Shown piece after piece: positions 26,666 to 35,423 of a stretch of 64,000 nucleotides of DNA; positions within the stretch are counted from its first letter, which is position 1; each line of letters begins with the position of its first letter. The notes under the pieces were generated by a model, which had not been told where the DNA came from, searched no databases, and saw nothing but the letters and a program-made list of their open reading frames with translations. The DNA comes from Arthrobacter sp. NtRootA1 (GTDB lineage Bacteria; Actinomycetota; Actinomycetes; Actinomycetales; Micrococcaceae): contig NZ_AP024630.1 of NCBI RefSeq assembly GCF_019976975.1, positions 5,208,001 to 5,272,000 of the forward strand, in the 5' to 3' direction. The translations under genes were made by a program, and so were the position numbers.

Positions 26666-27451
26666 TTAGGCACCAGATGCGGAACCGAGCCTCTGCGCTG
26701 CCGAATGCAGCAGCGGGGCAAGCTCCGGTGCGGCCCTCTCAAGATCGGAACGGGTGCCCAGGACACTGAGGGCAGAAATGATGCCGCCCGAAGGATCCCG
26801 AACAGGTACGGCCAGTTCCCATACACCGTGTTCGAACTCCTCAGCCGCCAAAACAAAACCCTGGGGCCTGTCGCGCTCCATGAGGGCGTGGACTTCCGCC
26901 TGGGAATGCGCTGCAGCAGGCCCGCCGACGCCAATGAAGTTGACGTCCTTGAGCAGGGCTTCCAGTTCGTTCCGGGAGTGGTCCCACAGCAATGCCCGCC
27001 CGGAACCCGTACACCACACAGGCGTGACCATTCCCGGCTTTGCGAACCCGCCCAGGACTGAGTTGTTAGTAGAGGAACGCAGCAATAGAACCCTGACACC
27101 GTCGCGCACTGACAGTCGGGACCTAAATCCCAAGGACGAGACCAACTCTTCCAGTTCTGCACGCGAATCATGGACCCAGCCAACGTTGAGGGAGGCTGCC
27201 AGGCTGAAGAACCGAGGTCCCGCACGGAAAGGTCCGCGCTCCAGGCGCTCGAGTAACCCCAAATCGCACAGTTCCTGGGCCAGGCGCGAAACCCGGCTCT
27301 GCTCCATGTCCAGCTCGGCCGCGAGTTGGGATACGCCCAGTAGCTGACGGCCTTGCTTTTCGCGGTCAGTAACCAACCGAACGAGACGAAGCCCCTGCGC
27401 CAACGACGACGCCTCCGGTGACACCTCCAAGAATCCCGCTCCTTCCGCCAA
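26666..27451 (-). CDS. IclR family transcriptional regulator
   Basis: 261 aa. HTH at about residues 38-70 (LLGVSQLAAELDMEQSRVSRLAQELCDLGLLER), effector domain with WCTGSGRALLWDHSRNE and GFVLAAEEFEHGVWELAVPVRD. It shares GRALLWD/QALLWD and VSRL/VSRS features with its convergent neighbour, which suggests an old duplication. It may control the permease downstream at 27.6-29.0 kb. Confidence 0.88.
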   Translation of the reverse strand: MAEGAGFLEVSPEASSLAQGLRLVRLVTDREKQGRQLLGVSQLAAELDMEQSRVSRLAQELCDLGLLERLERGPFRAGPRFFSLAASLNVGWVHDSRAELEELVSSLGFRSRLSVRDGVRVLLLRSSTNNSVLGGFAKPGMVTPVWCTGSGRALLWDHSRNELEALLKDVNFIGVGGPAAAHSQAEVHALMERDRPQGFVLAAEEFEHGVWELAVPVRDPSGGIISALSVLGTRSDLERAAPELAPLLHSAAQRLGSASGA

Positions 27452-27528
27452 GCGCTCACGCCATTCTCACACGCCCGTGTCAGCCGCAAGAATCAGGCCC
27501 TCATGGGCAGGACGATGAAAAGGCTGCA

Positions 27529-27556
27529 CGGCCGGACTCTCTCTGAAGTCCGGCCG
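27529..27556 (-). terminator. Terminator of the APC permease
   Basis: CGGCCGGACT (27529-27538) pairs with AGTCCGGCCG (27547-27556) around 8 bases, 22 bp after the permease stop on the minus strand. Confidence 0.8.
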
Positions 27557-27577
27557 TGGAGCCCTGTGCTGGATTGA

Positions 27578-29026
27578 TCAGGCGATCCGCTTAATGGCGC
27601 GCCGCCCGTGCCTGAGGTGGAAGTAGATGTAACAGGCGGCCACGAACGGAATACCGAAGTACAAGGCAGCAACCTGGTTGGGATCGAAGGCAATGCCTAC
27701 CAGTGAGACCAAGCAAAGCGTGAATGCCAGGATGGGAACCAGCGGGAAGAAGGGGGCCTTGTAAGCAAGGTCGGCCACCTGGCCACCATTTCGGATGAAT
27801 GCCCGGCGATGGAAGAAATGTGAGGCCGTGATTGACATCCATACCCCTACCACCGCGAATCCTGCCACGGAAACAAGGGCCAGGTACACGGTTTCGGGGG
27901 CAACCACACTGCTGATCAGCGATGCCAGCCCGCCAAGCATGCTGACAGAAAGGGCAACGAGGGGAATGCCGCGCCGCGTCAGTCGCTTCAGGGCCTTTGG
28001 CGCGTGCCCTTCATCAGACAGCGAGTACAGCATGCGTGCACAGGAGAACAGTCCACTGTTTCCGGCGGACAACAGTGCCGTGATGATGACGAAGTTCATG
28101 ATGTCGGCCGCGTAGGGGATGCCCACCGAAGAGAACACGGTAACGAACGGGCTCTCGTCCAAGCCCACCTGATCGAAAGGAACAGTTGCTGCGATGACCG
28201 CAATGGCACCGACGAAGAAGATCAGGAGGCGGACTACAGTGCTGCGCATGGCTTTGGGGATATTCCGTGCGGGATCGGTGGTTTCTCCGGCAGCGACGCC
28301 GATGAGTTCGGATCCGGAGAAGGCATAGAAGACTGCCAGGGCAGTAACAAGGACTCCTGAGAAACCGTTGGGAAAGAGTCCGCCTGAGGTGTTGAAGTTC
28401 TCAAAGAGGAACGGGTGGTTACCGGATTCCGAGAGCGGCTGGAACCCGAGGAGCGCGGCTCCACCAAGCACGATCAACGCGATGATCGCACCCACTTTAA
28501 CGATCGAGAACCAGAACTCGGACTCTCCGAAGAACCTGGAGGAAACAGCATTGAATCCGAAGAGGATCGCTGCGAACACCACGCACCAGACCCACACTTC
28601 AACGCCAGGGAACCACCGCTGCATGAGCAGGCCCGAGGCCGTGAATTCGGACCCGATCGCAACGGCCCAGCAAAGCCAATAAAGCCAGGCCGTTGTGAAG
28701 CCCGTGGCCGGACCGATGGATCGTGCCGCGTAAATGTGGAAGGCGCCTGACACCGGATAGGCGATGGCGAGTTCACCCAGGCAAGCCATCACAAGGTAGA
28801 CCACGAAGGCCCCTACCAAGTACGCAAGGACAGCGCCAAGGGGGCCTGCCTGGGAAATCGTGTATCCGGAACTGAGGAACAGGCCCGATCCGATAACACC
28901 TCCCATCGCGATCATGATGAGGTGGCGCGGACCCATCGTTCGGCGGAGGCCGGTTTCGGCAGGAGCGGTGGGGGAAGCGGGAGCATCAGGTAGATGGTCC
29001 AATTGCAGGGGTGCTGAAGGTTCCAT
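27578..29026 (-). CDS. Amino acid permease of the APC family
   Basis: 482 aa from the ATG at 29026, which has GGAG 8-9 bases upstream; the frame is open to 29152. About 12 membrane spans, with LRRTMGPRHLIMIAMGGVIGSGLFLSSGYTISQAG and SGSELIGVAAGETTDPARNIP. It belongs to the same AAT branch as the permease at 20.6 kb but is not close to it. Specificity cannot be read from sequence. It has its own terminator. Confidence 0.88.
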   Translation of the reverse strand: MEPSAPLQLDHLPDAPASPTAPAETGLRRTMGPRHLIMIAMGGVIGSGLFLSSGYTISQAGPLGAVLAYLVGAFVVYLVMACLGELAIAYPVSGAFHIYAARSIGPATGFTTAWLYWLCWAVAIGSEFTASGLLMQRWFPGVEVWVWCVVFAAILFGFNAVSSRFFGESEFWFSIVKVGAIIALIVLGGAALLGFQPLSESGNHPFLFENFNTSGGLFPNGFSGVLVTALAVFYAFSGSELIGVAAGETTDPARNIPKAMRSTVVRLLIFFVGAIAVIAATVPFDQVGLDESPFVTVFSSVGIPYAADIMNFVIITALLSAGNSGLFSCARMLYSLSDEGHAPKALKRLTRRGIPLVALSVSMLGGLASLISSVVAPETVYLALVSVAGFAVVGVWMSITASHFFHRRAFIRNGGQVADLAYKAPFFPLVPILAFTLCLVSLVGIAFDPNQVAALYFGIPFVAACYIYFHLRHGRRAIKRIA

Positions 29027-29190
29027 GTGGTGTCTCCGGTTAATGACAGATGCGAACGGTACGCCTGAGGACATCCGGACTGAGGGTGCCAAGGAGGGCG
29101 TCTGTAGTGACGAAGGTAACACAGTTTCGCCGCCTGTGGTCATTAAAAACAATTGTTAATGCATATGTTGCACGTTACGCATCCAAGGGA

Positions 29191-29886
29191 TTAGTAGTCC
29201 GGGTTGCTAGGCACAACAAGTCCGGTCTCGTACGCGTACACAACCACTTGCACGCGATCCCTCAGTTGCAGCTTGCTGAGGATGCGGCGGACATGGGTCT
29301 TAACAGTGGCCTCGGACAGGAAGAACTTATGGGCTATCTCCGCGTTGGACAGCCCCTCGGCGATGGTCGTGAGGATCTCAGTCTCGCGTGGTGTGAGATC
29401 GTCCAATAACGGATCGCGATGCGGGCTGGGCGATTGTCCGGGCACGCTGCCGCCGCGTACGTACGTCTCCAACAACCTCTGCGTTACACGGGGGGCCACA
29501 ACAGCGTCGCCACTGGCCACGAGCCGCACAGCGTGTACGAGTTCAACCGGGGCAACATCCTTAAGCAGAAATGCAGAAGCACCAGCCTGCAGTCCCGAGA
29601 AAGCGTATTCGTCCAGGTCAAAGGTGGTGAGGATGATGACCCGGGCTTCGGAACCGGCGTCCGAAATGCGGCGCGTAGCTTCTACGCCATCCATGGTGGG
29701 CATTCGGACGTCCATGAGCACCACATCCGGCTGCAGCTCCCCAACCTGCCGGACAGCCTCGTTCCCGTCTGATGCCTCGCCCACCACATGGAAGTCCTCT
29801 TCACCTTCAAGGATGAGCCGAAAACCCATCCGCAGCAGTGGCTGGTCATCCACCAGCAGGACCTTGATGACGCCGTGATCTACCAC
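29191..29886 (-). CDS. NarL/LuxR-type response regulator
   Basis: 231 aa, GTG start. Receiver domain with D13-D14 and phosphoacceptor D59 (DVVLMDVRMPT); C-terminal LuxR-type HTH (LTPRETEILTTIAEGLSNAEIAHKFFLSEATVKTH). The start overlaps the kinase stop by 1 bp, so they are coupled. Last gene of the ABC-kinase-regulator operon. Confidence 0.95.
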   Translation of the reverse strand: MVDHGVIKVLLVDDQPLLRMGFRLILEGEEDFHVVGEASDGNEAVRQVGELQPDVVLMDVRMPTMDGVEATRRISDAGSEARVIILTTFDLDEYAFSGLQAGASAFLLKDVAPVELVHAVRLVASGDAVVAPRVTQRLLETYVRGGSVPGQSPSPHRDPLLDDLTPRETEILTTIAEGLSNAEIAHKFFLSEATVKTHVRRILSKLQLRDRVQVVVYAYETGLVVPSNPDY

Positions 29887-31169
29887 TATTCCCCCTTGTC
29901 GCCGTTCCAGTGCAGTTCGGCGTGGACCGCCCAGCCTCCCCTTTTGCCCGGACCGGCACTAACGATTCCAGCATAGATTCCCGCCCGTTCACGCATTCCC
30001 GCAATGCCTTGCCGTGTTCCCAGGCTGTCCATTGAGTCGCCACCCTCCCGGGTTCCCCGGCCGTCGTCGAGCACGTCAATGGTGACCAGGTCGCCGTCGC
30101 GGGCTACTTGCACGTCGACGCGGCTAAGAGAGCGCCCATAGCGGAGAACATTGGTCAACGATTCCTGCACAATCCGGTAAACGGTGAGCTCGAAAGCAGG
30201 ATCCGCCGGAAGCGCGGGCCCAGTGTGCGCGTAGTGCAGTGGCAGGCCCGCCGTACGGAATCCATCCAGCAGCTTGGCCAGGTTAAGCCCCGACTCGAGC
30301 GGCGTCAGTGGCGCCGGACGGCCGGAATCGTCGCGCAGGACTCCAAGCACACGGCGCATGTCCGCAAGCGCCGCCCTGCCCGTTCGGGACAGCTCACCCA
30401 GGACGTCGCCAGCGCGGTCGGGGTCCTTCTTGACCACGACGGCCGCACCGTCCGACAAACTGATCATTACCGTCAGGGAGTGAGCCACGACGTCGTGCAT
30501 TTCCCGCGCAATCCTGTTGCGCTCAGTGACCTTGCCCAACTGCGTTGTCCGCGCTGCCCATGCGGCGATCTCGGCCTCATGCTCCCGCCGCTGGCGGACC
30601 GAGATACCAATGCCCGTAGCCAGGAGGTTGGACAACATGATGGTCACAGCAGTGGCGATGTTGTTGATGAGGTGGAAGTTCTCGGGGACGTCCTGCAGGG
30701 TGTTCATACTGCTGGGACTTGTCCACATGAAAAGGTACAGCAGGCTAAGCGGCAGGCTGGCAGCGCCAAACACCACCAGTGAAATTGCCCGCTTCCGGGT
30801 AGTCGCTACCGCGTAGAGGGCGAACCACAGACCCGCGGAAACGTTTGAGCCCCACGGGTTCAGCACCGTGGCCAAGACTTCCAGAACCGCGACGGCGGCA
30901 ACCACCTGAAGCGGGTACCGCCGCCGGAATATCAGAACCGTCGCGATCAGCAGCAAGAGCCCGACTACGAGCCACTTGCCCTCGATGATCGAGGCGATGA
31001 TGGTGGGCAAGGCCAAAAGGACGTAGCAAAGGACGACCACCGCATCCATCGCACGGGGACGCTCGAAAAAATACCGACGGATACGGCCCCTGCGGCGGTG
31101 GGCGATTTCAGCGAAGGACGCGTCAGCTGTTACAGCCGGCGCGTCCTTCGCTTGTGGAGCTTCAGTCAT
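29886..31169 (-). CDS. Sensor histidine kinase (HisKA_3 type)
   Basis: 427 aa. Five or six membrane helices in residues 40-200 without a large outside domain, then the dimerisation helix with phosphoacceptor H225 in REMHDVVAHSL and a HATPase domain (VQESLTNVLRYG, VLDDGRGT). Membrane-buried sensors next to an ABC pair often detect cell-envelope stress or antibiotics. It lies 18 bp after the permease gene. Confidence 0.94.
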   Translation of the reverse strand: MTEAPQAKDAPAVTADASFAEIAHRRRGRIRRYFFERPRAMDAVVVLCYVLLALPTIIASIIEGKWLVVGLLLLIATVLIFRRRYPLQVVAAVAVLEVLATVLNPWGSNVSAGLWFALYAVATTRKRAISLVVFGAASLPLSLLYLFMWTSPSSMNTLQDVPENFHLINNIATAVTIMLSNLLATGIGISVRQRREHEAEIAAWAARTTQLGKVTERNRIAREMHDVVAHSLTVMISLSDGAAVVVKKDPDRAGDVLGELSRTGRAALADMRRVLGVLRDDSGRPAPLTPLESGLNLAKLLDGFRTAGLPLHYAHTGPALPADPAFELTVYRIVQESLTNVLRYGRSLSRVDVQVARDGDLVTIDVLDDGRGTREGGDSMDSLGTRQGIAGMRERAGIYAGIVSAGPGKRGGWAVHAELHWNGDKGE

Positions 31170-31187
31170 GGATTGAGCCTAGGGGGC

Positions 31188-32039
31188 CTAGACATCCCGC
31201 TTCTTCAACAGGACCATTGCCAAGGCAACGGGTACCACAACCCAAGCGCCGAGAACCAGGGCGGCCTGCCAGACTTCCAGGGTGTCCGGAACATGCTCGA
31301 CGGCGGTCATCGGGTTGATGGTGTTGCCCGGAAGGTACTTGCGGGCTTCCACGAAGAAATCGCCGGGAATGAGCTGGAACGCAATCGGGGCCACAAAGAA
31401 CAAGCCCACGAGGCTCATGATGCCTCCTGCCGAGTTACGGACTATGGTTCCCAGTGCCATACCAATCGCGGCTACGGCTGCCACGTAGATGCTGTTGACA
31501 AGCAAAAGCTTGACCGACTGCGAGCTACTGAGATCCAGCTTGAGATCGTAGTTGTCCACGATCGGGAGTGATACGAGGCCAGCTATGAAGGTGGACACCG
31601 CCGTCAACAGGAAGGCACTGACCATCACGACTATAAGCTTGGCCAGGAACGGCGAGAGCCTCTTCGGGACCGCGGCGAAAGTGGAGCGCGCCATTCCCGT
31701 GGTGAATTCGGAGCTCATGAGCAGGACGCCCAACGAACCGAGGATCAGCTGGGCGAATGCGATGCCGGAGGTGGGGATGGTAACTGCGATGTCGCCGCCC
31801 TGTGCGGCAATGGCTGCGGCGGCTTCGGGATCCCTCGCAGCTTGTTCGGCGAACTGCCCTGTACCCCAAGCCGAAAGTGCTGCGAAGCCAACCATGACCA
31901 ACGCTGTGGAAGCCAGGAGAATCAGCGTGGACAACAACGTGCGGAACTTGATGAACTCGGAGTTCAGCACGCGATGGAAGGCCGGTCCTGGACCGACTGA
32001 GTTACGCATGGACTTGCGGTCCAAAGTGGTGGTGCTCAT
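31188..32039 (-). CDS. ABC-2 type transporter permease
   Basis: 283 aa with about six membrane spans; a first helix near residues 38-58, then a large outer loop with GTGQFAEQAARDPEAAAA. It works with the ATPase encoded directly upstream (2-bp gap). Probably an exporter of a drug, lantibiotic or lipid. Confidence 0.88.
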   Translation of the reverse strand: MSTTTLDRKSMRNSVGPGPAFHRVLNSEFIKFRTLLSTLILLASTALVMVGFAALSAWGTGQFAEQAARDPEAAAAIAAQGGDIAVTIPTSGIAFAQLILGSLGVLLMSSEFTTGMARSTFAAVPKRLSPFLAKLIVVMVSAFLLTAVSTFIAGLVSLPIVDNYDLKLDLSSSQSVKLLLVNSIYVAAVAAIGMALGTIVRNSAGGIMSLVGLFFVAPIAFQLIPGDFFVEARKYLPGNTINPMTAVEHVPDTLEVWQAALVLGAWVVVPVALAMVLLKKRDV

Positions 32040-32041
32040 GT

Positions 32042-32986
32042 CTATTTCCCTCCGGCCTGAACGGGAACAGAGGCCCCGGTGGTGATGTGCGAGTGGTATT
32101 CCACCTCGTCCTTGGTCAACTCCATGTACGCCTCTTCGAGACTTGCCTGGAGCGGGGTCAGCTCGTAGACCATGACCTGGTTGTCCAGGGCAGTCCGGGC
32201 GATTCCGCGGGGATCCAAGCCTGAAACTTCCAGCAGTTCACGTTCCTGGACCTCCACGGAGACACCCGTGCCGGCGAGTAGTTGCATGAGCCGCTCGGGC
32301 TGGTCCGTGCGGACGCGGGTGCGGGCCTGGCCCTTACCGGTGATGATCTCTGCGATGGGTGCATCCGCAATGATCTTGCCGCGGCCGATCACGATCAGAT
32401 GGTCTGCCGTCAATGCCATCTCGCTCATAAGGTGGCTGGACAGGAACACGGTGCGGCCCTCGGAAGCGAGGTACTTGACGAGGTTGCGGACCCACACCAC
32501 GCCTTCCGGATCCAGGCCGTTGACGGGCTCGTCCAGGATGATGGTCTGCGGATCGCCCAGCAACGCTGCGGCAATACCGAGGCGCTGGCCCATTCCAAGG
32601 GAGAAACCCTTCACCTTTTTCTTGGCGACTTCTCCCAGCCCGGTCATCTCAATGACCTCCCGCACCCGGCTCTTGGGGATGCTGTGTGTTGCGGCCATGG
32701 CCAGCAGGTGGTTGTACGCCGTGCGACTCGTATGGACAGCCTTGGCGTCCAACAGCGCGCCGATTTCACGCAGTGGCGCAACATGCTTGGCGAACGGCTC
32801 CCCGTTCACGGTCACCGAACCCGCGGTGGGAGTGTCCAGCCCCATGATCATGCGCATCGTGGTGGACTTGCCGGCGCCGTTCGGGCCCAGGAAGCCGGTC
32901 ACCCGTCCGGCCTGGACCGTGAAACTGACACCGCCGACGGCGGTTTTCTCGCCGTAGACCTTCGTCAGGCCTTTTGCTTCGATCAT
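32042..32986 (-). CDS. ABC transporter ATP-binding protein (drug/lantibiotic export type)
   Basis: 314 aa from the ATG at 32986 (GAGGG nine bases upstream; frame open to 33046). Walker A GPNGAGKST, signature segment SLGMGQRLGIAAALL (LGMGQ in place of LSGGQ, common in this subgroup), Walker B IILDEPVNGLDPEG. First gene of a four-gene unit: ATPase, permease, kinase, response regulator. Confidence 0.93.
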   Translation of the reverse strand: MIEAKGLTKVYGEKTAVGGVSFTVQAGRVTGFLGPNGAGKSTTMRMIMGLDTPTAGSVTVNGEPFAKHVAPLREIGALLDAKAVHTSRTAYNHLLAMAATHSIPKSRVREVIEMTGLGEVAKKKVKGFSLGMGQRLGIAAALLGDPQTIILDEPVNGLDPEGVVWVRNLVKYLASEGRTVFLSSHLMSEMALTADHLIVIGRGKIIADAPIAEIITGKGQARTRVRTDQPERLMQLLAGTGVSVEVQERELLEVSGLDPRGIARTALDNQVMVYELTPLQASLEEAYMELTKDEVEYHSHITTGASVPVQAGGK

Positions 32987-33125
32987 GGAAGCGTTCCCTC
33001 CTCGGAGCACGTGTACGTGCAGGTGAGTTGTTGACTGTACTGACAACGCTACTCACGGAGGGCACGGAAATCGCCTGTCTCAGGGATGATTCAGGGTCCA
33101 GTCAGGGTAGTCCTCCCGGATGACG

Positions 33126-34637
33126 CTATGAACCTGGATCTTCCGGCAAGGGACAGTACACGCGCAGCTCGCGTCTCTTGACGTTGAACACGGCACTGCG
33201 CACACCGGGCTTAGGCTCACCATCCACGGCAAGGACCAACGGTTCTCCGATCGCTTCAATGGTGACGGTTGTCGCCTCGGTCAGATGCGTGACTTTGGAA
33301 GCAGCAACGGTGCCCGTAATGACGGCCCAAAGCAGTCGGGCACGGGCAAATGGTTCATCCGCGGTGATCATGCGGAGATCGAAGACACCGTCGTCCAACA
33401 CAGGGCGTCGAAGTGGGGCATGGTCGCTGGGGTAGTACCGCCCGCGTCCCAGGTACAGAATCCACAGCTTGTGCTTCACGCCGTTGACGGTGAGCGTCGT
33501 GGGCGAGTTCACGCCGAAAGTCCGCAGCGATGCCACCAGACTGGCCAGGGGTTTGCCCATGGCAGGCTGCAGCCGCTCCCGGCGGCGTACTAGGTTCGGA
33601 TAAACACCCACGCTGGCCGTATTCAGCATGGCGATCTCACTGGTCTCAGGGTTCTCAGGCAAACCACGATGGACGGCAACATGCCCGAAGTCCACATAAG
33701 CGGCGTGCCCGTTTGTCACTGCGTCGAGTGCGTCGTCAATCGAACTGGTCCCAAGGTCACGGGCAAAGTGGTTGAGGGTGCCACCCGGTAATACCAGCAG
33801 AGGCAGGGAATGCTCGACGGCGATAGCCGCCGCGGTGCCAACCGTCCCGTCACCACCCCAAACGCCAAGCGCTATGGTGCCTGACCGGGCAGCTGCTGCT
33901 TCAATCTCAGCGGCCACATCCTCGCCCTCCGCGATTTCATGAATATGCGCTTTGGGGAATACATCTTTCAGTAGTTCGCCGGTTTCGGGGGAGTAGGAAC
34001 CACCCAGGACGTTGACCGCAATACTGAGCCCTTCGCCGTCGGGAATCGCTGGAGCCTCAGCCGCTGTCCTGCGCGGCTTGGGCTCGGGAGGCTTGGCTGG
34101 CCACCACGTGCGCGTCAGCAGGGCAGCACCCGCACCAAGTGCTGAACCAAACACCACATCCGACGGCCAGTGGGCCCCTATGTGCACGCGGGAATAGGCA
34201 ACGCCTGCGGCGATAGGCGCGAGTACGGCACCCAGGACGGGAGAGACCATCCCCGCACCCACGGCAAAGGCTACGGCGGAAGCTGAGTGACCCGACGGCA
34301 TTGAGGAACTAACTGGCTGCGGATGCACGAACCTGAAGACCGGCAAATGCTCGGGCAGGGGTCGTGTCCTGGGGAGTGCCGTCTTGAAGATGACGTTGGT
34401 GACCCCGGAGGCCACGCCCAGGGCAAGGAGTCCATGCAATGCTGCTCTGCGCGGCTTTCCTGGAACCGAGGCCATGATTCCCGCGATGCCGAACCAGAGC
34501 TTCCCTTTGGTGGCGGCTGCTGAAAGCCGTCGGAAGAGATCATCATGCTCTCCGTGAGGCTGGCGCGAAACTGCCCTGACAAGGAAATGATCGAACCTTG
34601 CCACGTGCTTGGGGCCTTTGCCCAGGAAACCTCGCAT
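33126..34637 (-). CDS. Fusion of a PAP2 lipid phosphatase and a diacylglycerol kinase
   Basis: 503 aa from the ATG at 34637. The N-terminal half is a membrane PAP2 domain with KTALPRTRP, SMPSGHSASAVAF and RVHIGAHWPSDV, the three phosphatase motifs. The C-terminal half is a DAG kinase domain with WGGDGTVGTAAAIAV and LPGGTLNHFARDLG. One part removes phosphate from a lipid phosphate and the other adds it to a diacylglycerol-like lipid, so the fusion may cycle or exchange lipid phosphates. Such fusions are known in actinobacteria. Divergent from a separate PAP2 gene. Confidence 0.88.
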   Translation of the reverse strand: MRGFLGKGPKHVARFDHFLVRAVSRQPHGEHDDLFRRLSAAATKGKLWFGIAGIMASVPGKPRRAALHGLLALGVASGVTNVIFKTALPRTRPLPEHLPVFRFVHPQPVSSSMPSGHSASAVAFAVGAGMVSPVLGAVLAPIAAGVAYSRVHIGAHWPSDVVFGSALGAGAALLTRTWWPAKPPEPKPRRTAAEAPAIPDGEGLSIAVNVLGGSYSPETGELLKDVFPKAHIHEIAEGEDVAAEIEAAAARSGTIALGVWGGDGTVGTAAAIAVEHSLPLLVLPGGTLNHFARDLGTSSIDDALDAVTNGHAAYVDFGHVAVHRGLPENPETSEIAMLNTASVGVYPNLVRRRERLQPAMGKPLASLVASLRTFGVNSPTTLTVNGVKHKLWILYLGRGRYYPSDHAPLRRPVLDDGVFDLRMITADEPFARARLLWAVITGTVAASKVTHLTEATTVTIEAIGEPLVLAVDGEPKPGVRSAVFNVKRRELRVYCPLPEDPGS

Positions 34638-34718
34638 TCCACCACAGTAGCGCGAGTCCTTCGGCTGGACGGCGGTATTCCGGGTCTTACACAGACCGCC
34701 GGTGACTACGATGAGTGC

Positions 34719-35423
34719 ATGATTCGCGTCCTGCGTCCGCGCCAACGGCCCAGCTGGCAGATTGTCGCGCCTGCCTTGCTATTGCTCTGCGCGTTCGCGG
34801 TACCGGGAGGGCTGATTATGGCCGGCCAAGGGGAGCCCGCCTTCAACAGAATTGATACAACATGGCAGGCCTATTCCTTCACCCTGCACGCCCCGTTCTG
34901 GGACGCAGTAAACGTGGTGCTCAACTGGGCTGGGTATACAGGCGCCTTGGTGTCGCACCTGGTGCTGGCAGCCGCGCTACTCATTTGGCAGCGTCCCCGC
35001 GCGGCCGCCTTCTCTGCACTCGCCGGTCTGTCCGCACTGGGCCTCACTCAACTGGCCAAAGCGCTGGTTGGGCGTGATCGGCCCCAAGGCGCCAAGGTCC
35101 TCTCGGATACAGGCTCATACCCTTCGGGGCATGTTTCTGCGACTACCGCTTTCCTCGTCGTCATGGCGTTGCTGATCGGTCAGCAGTGGGCGAAAGTGGT
35201 GGCCGTTCTTGGCATACTCGCGATGATGGTCAGCAGAACCTACCTGTCCGCTCACTGGTTAAGTGATGTCCTCGGCGGTGCTTGCCTTGCCGCCGGCGTG
35301 GTCCTGCTGTTGTGGTGGCCGTTCTGCGACATATGCATCCAGGAGAATGAAATCGCTGGTCGGACGACTATTTGGCGCGCAAGGGCTTTGCAACGCCAGC
35401 AAGAAGCAGGGCAACAAGAATAG
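34719..35423 (+). CDS. PAP2 family phosphatase
   Basis: 234 aa from the ATG at 34719. Six membrane helices and the motifs KALVGRDRPQG, YPSGHVSATTAF and SRTYLSAHWLSDVLGG. It probably dephosphorylates undecaprenyl or phosphatidyl phosphates outside the membrane. Its 3' end overlaps the 3' end of the convergent MFS gene by 56 bp. Confidence 0.88.
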   Translation: MIRVLRPRQRPSWQIVAPALLLLCAFAVPGGLIMAGQGEPAFNRIDTTWQAYSFTLHAPFWDAVNVVLNWAGYTGALVSHLVLAAALLIWQRPRAAAFSALAGLSALGLTQLAKALVGRDRPQGAKVLSDTGSYPSGHVSATTAFLVVMALLIGQQWAKVVAVLGILAMMVSRTYLSAHWLSDVLGGACLAAGVVLLLWWPFCDICIQENEIAGRTTIWRARALQRQQEAGQQE

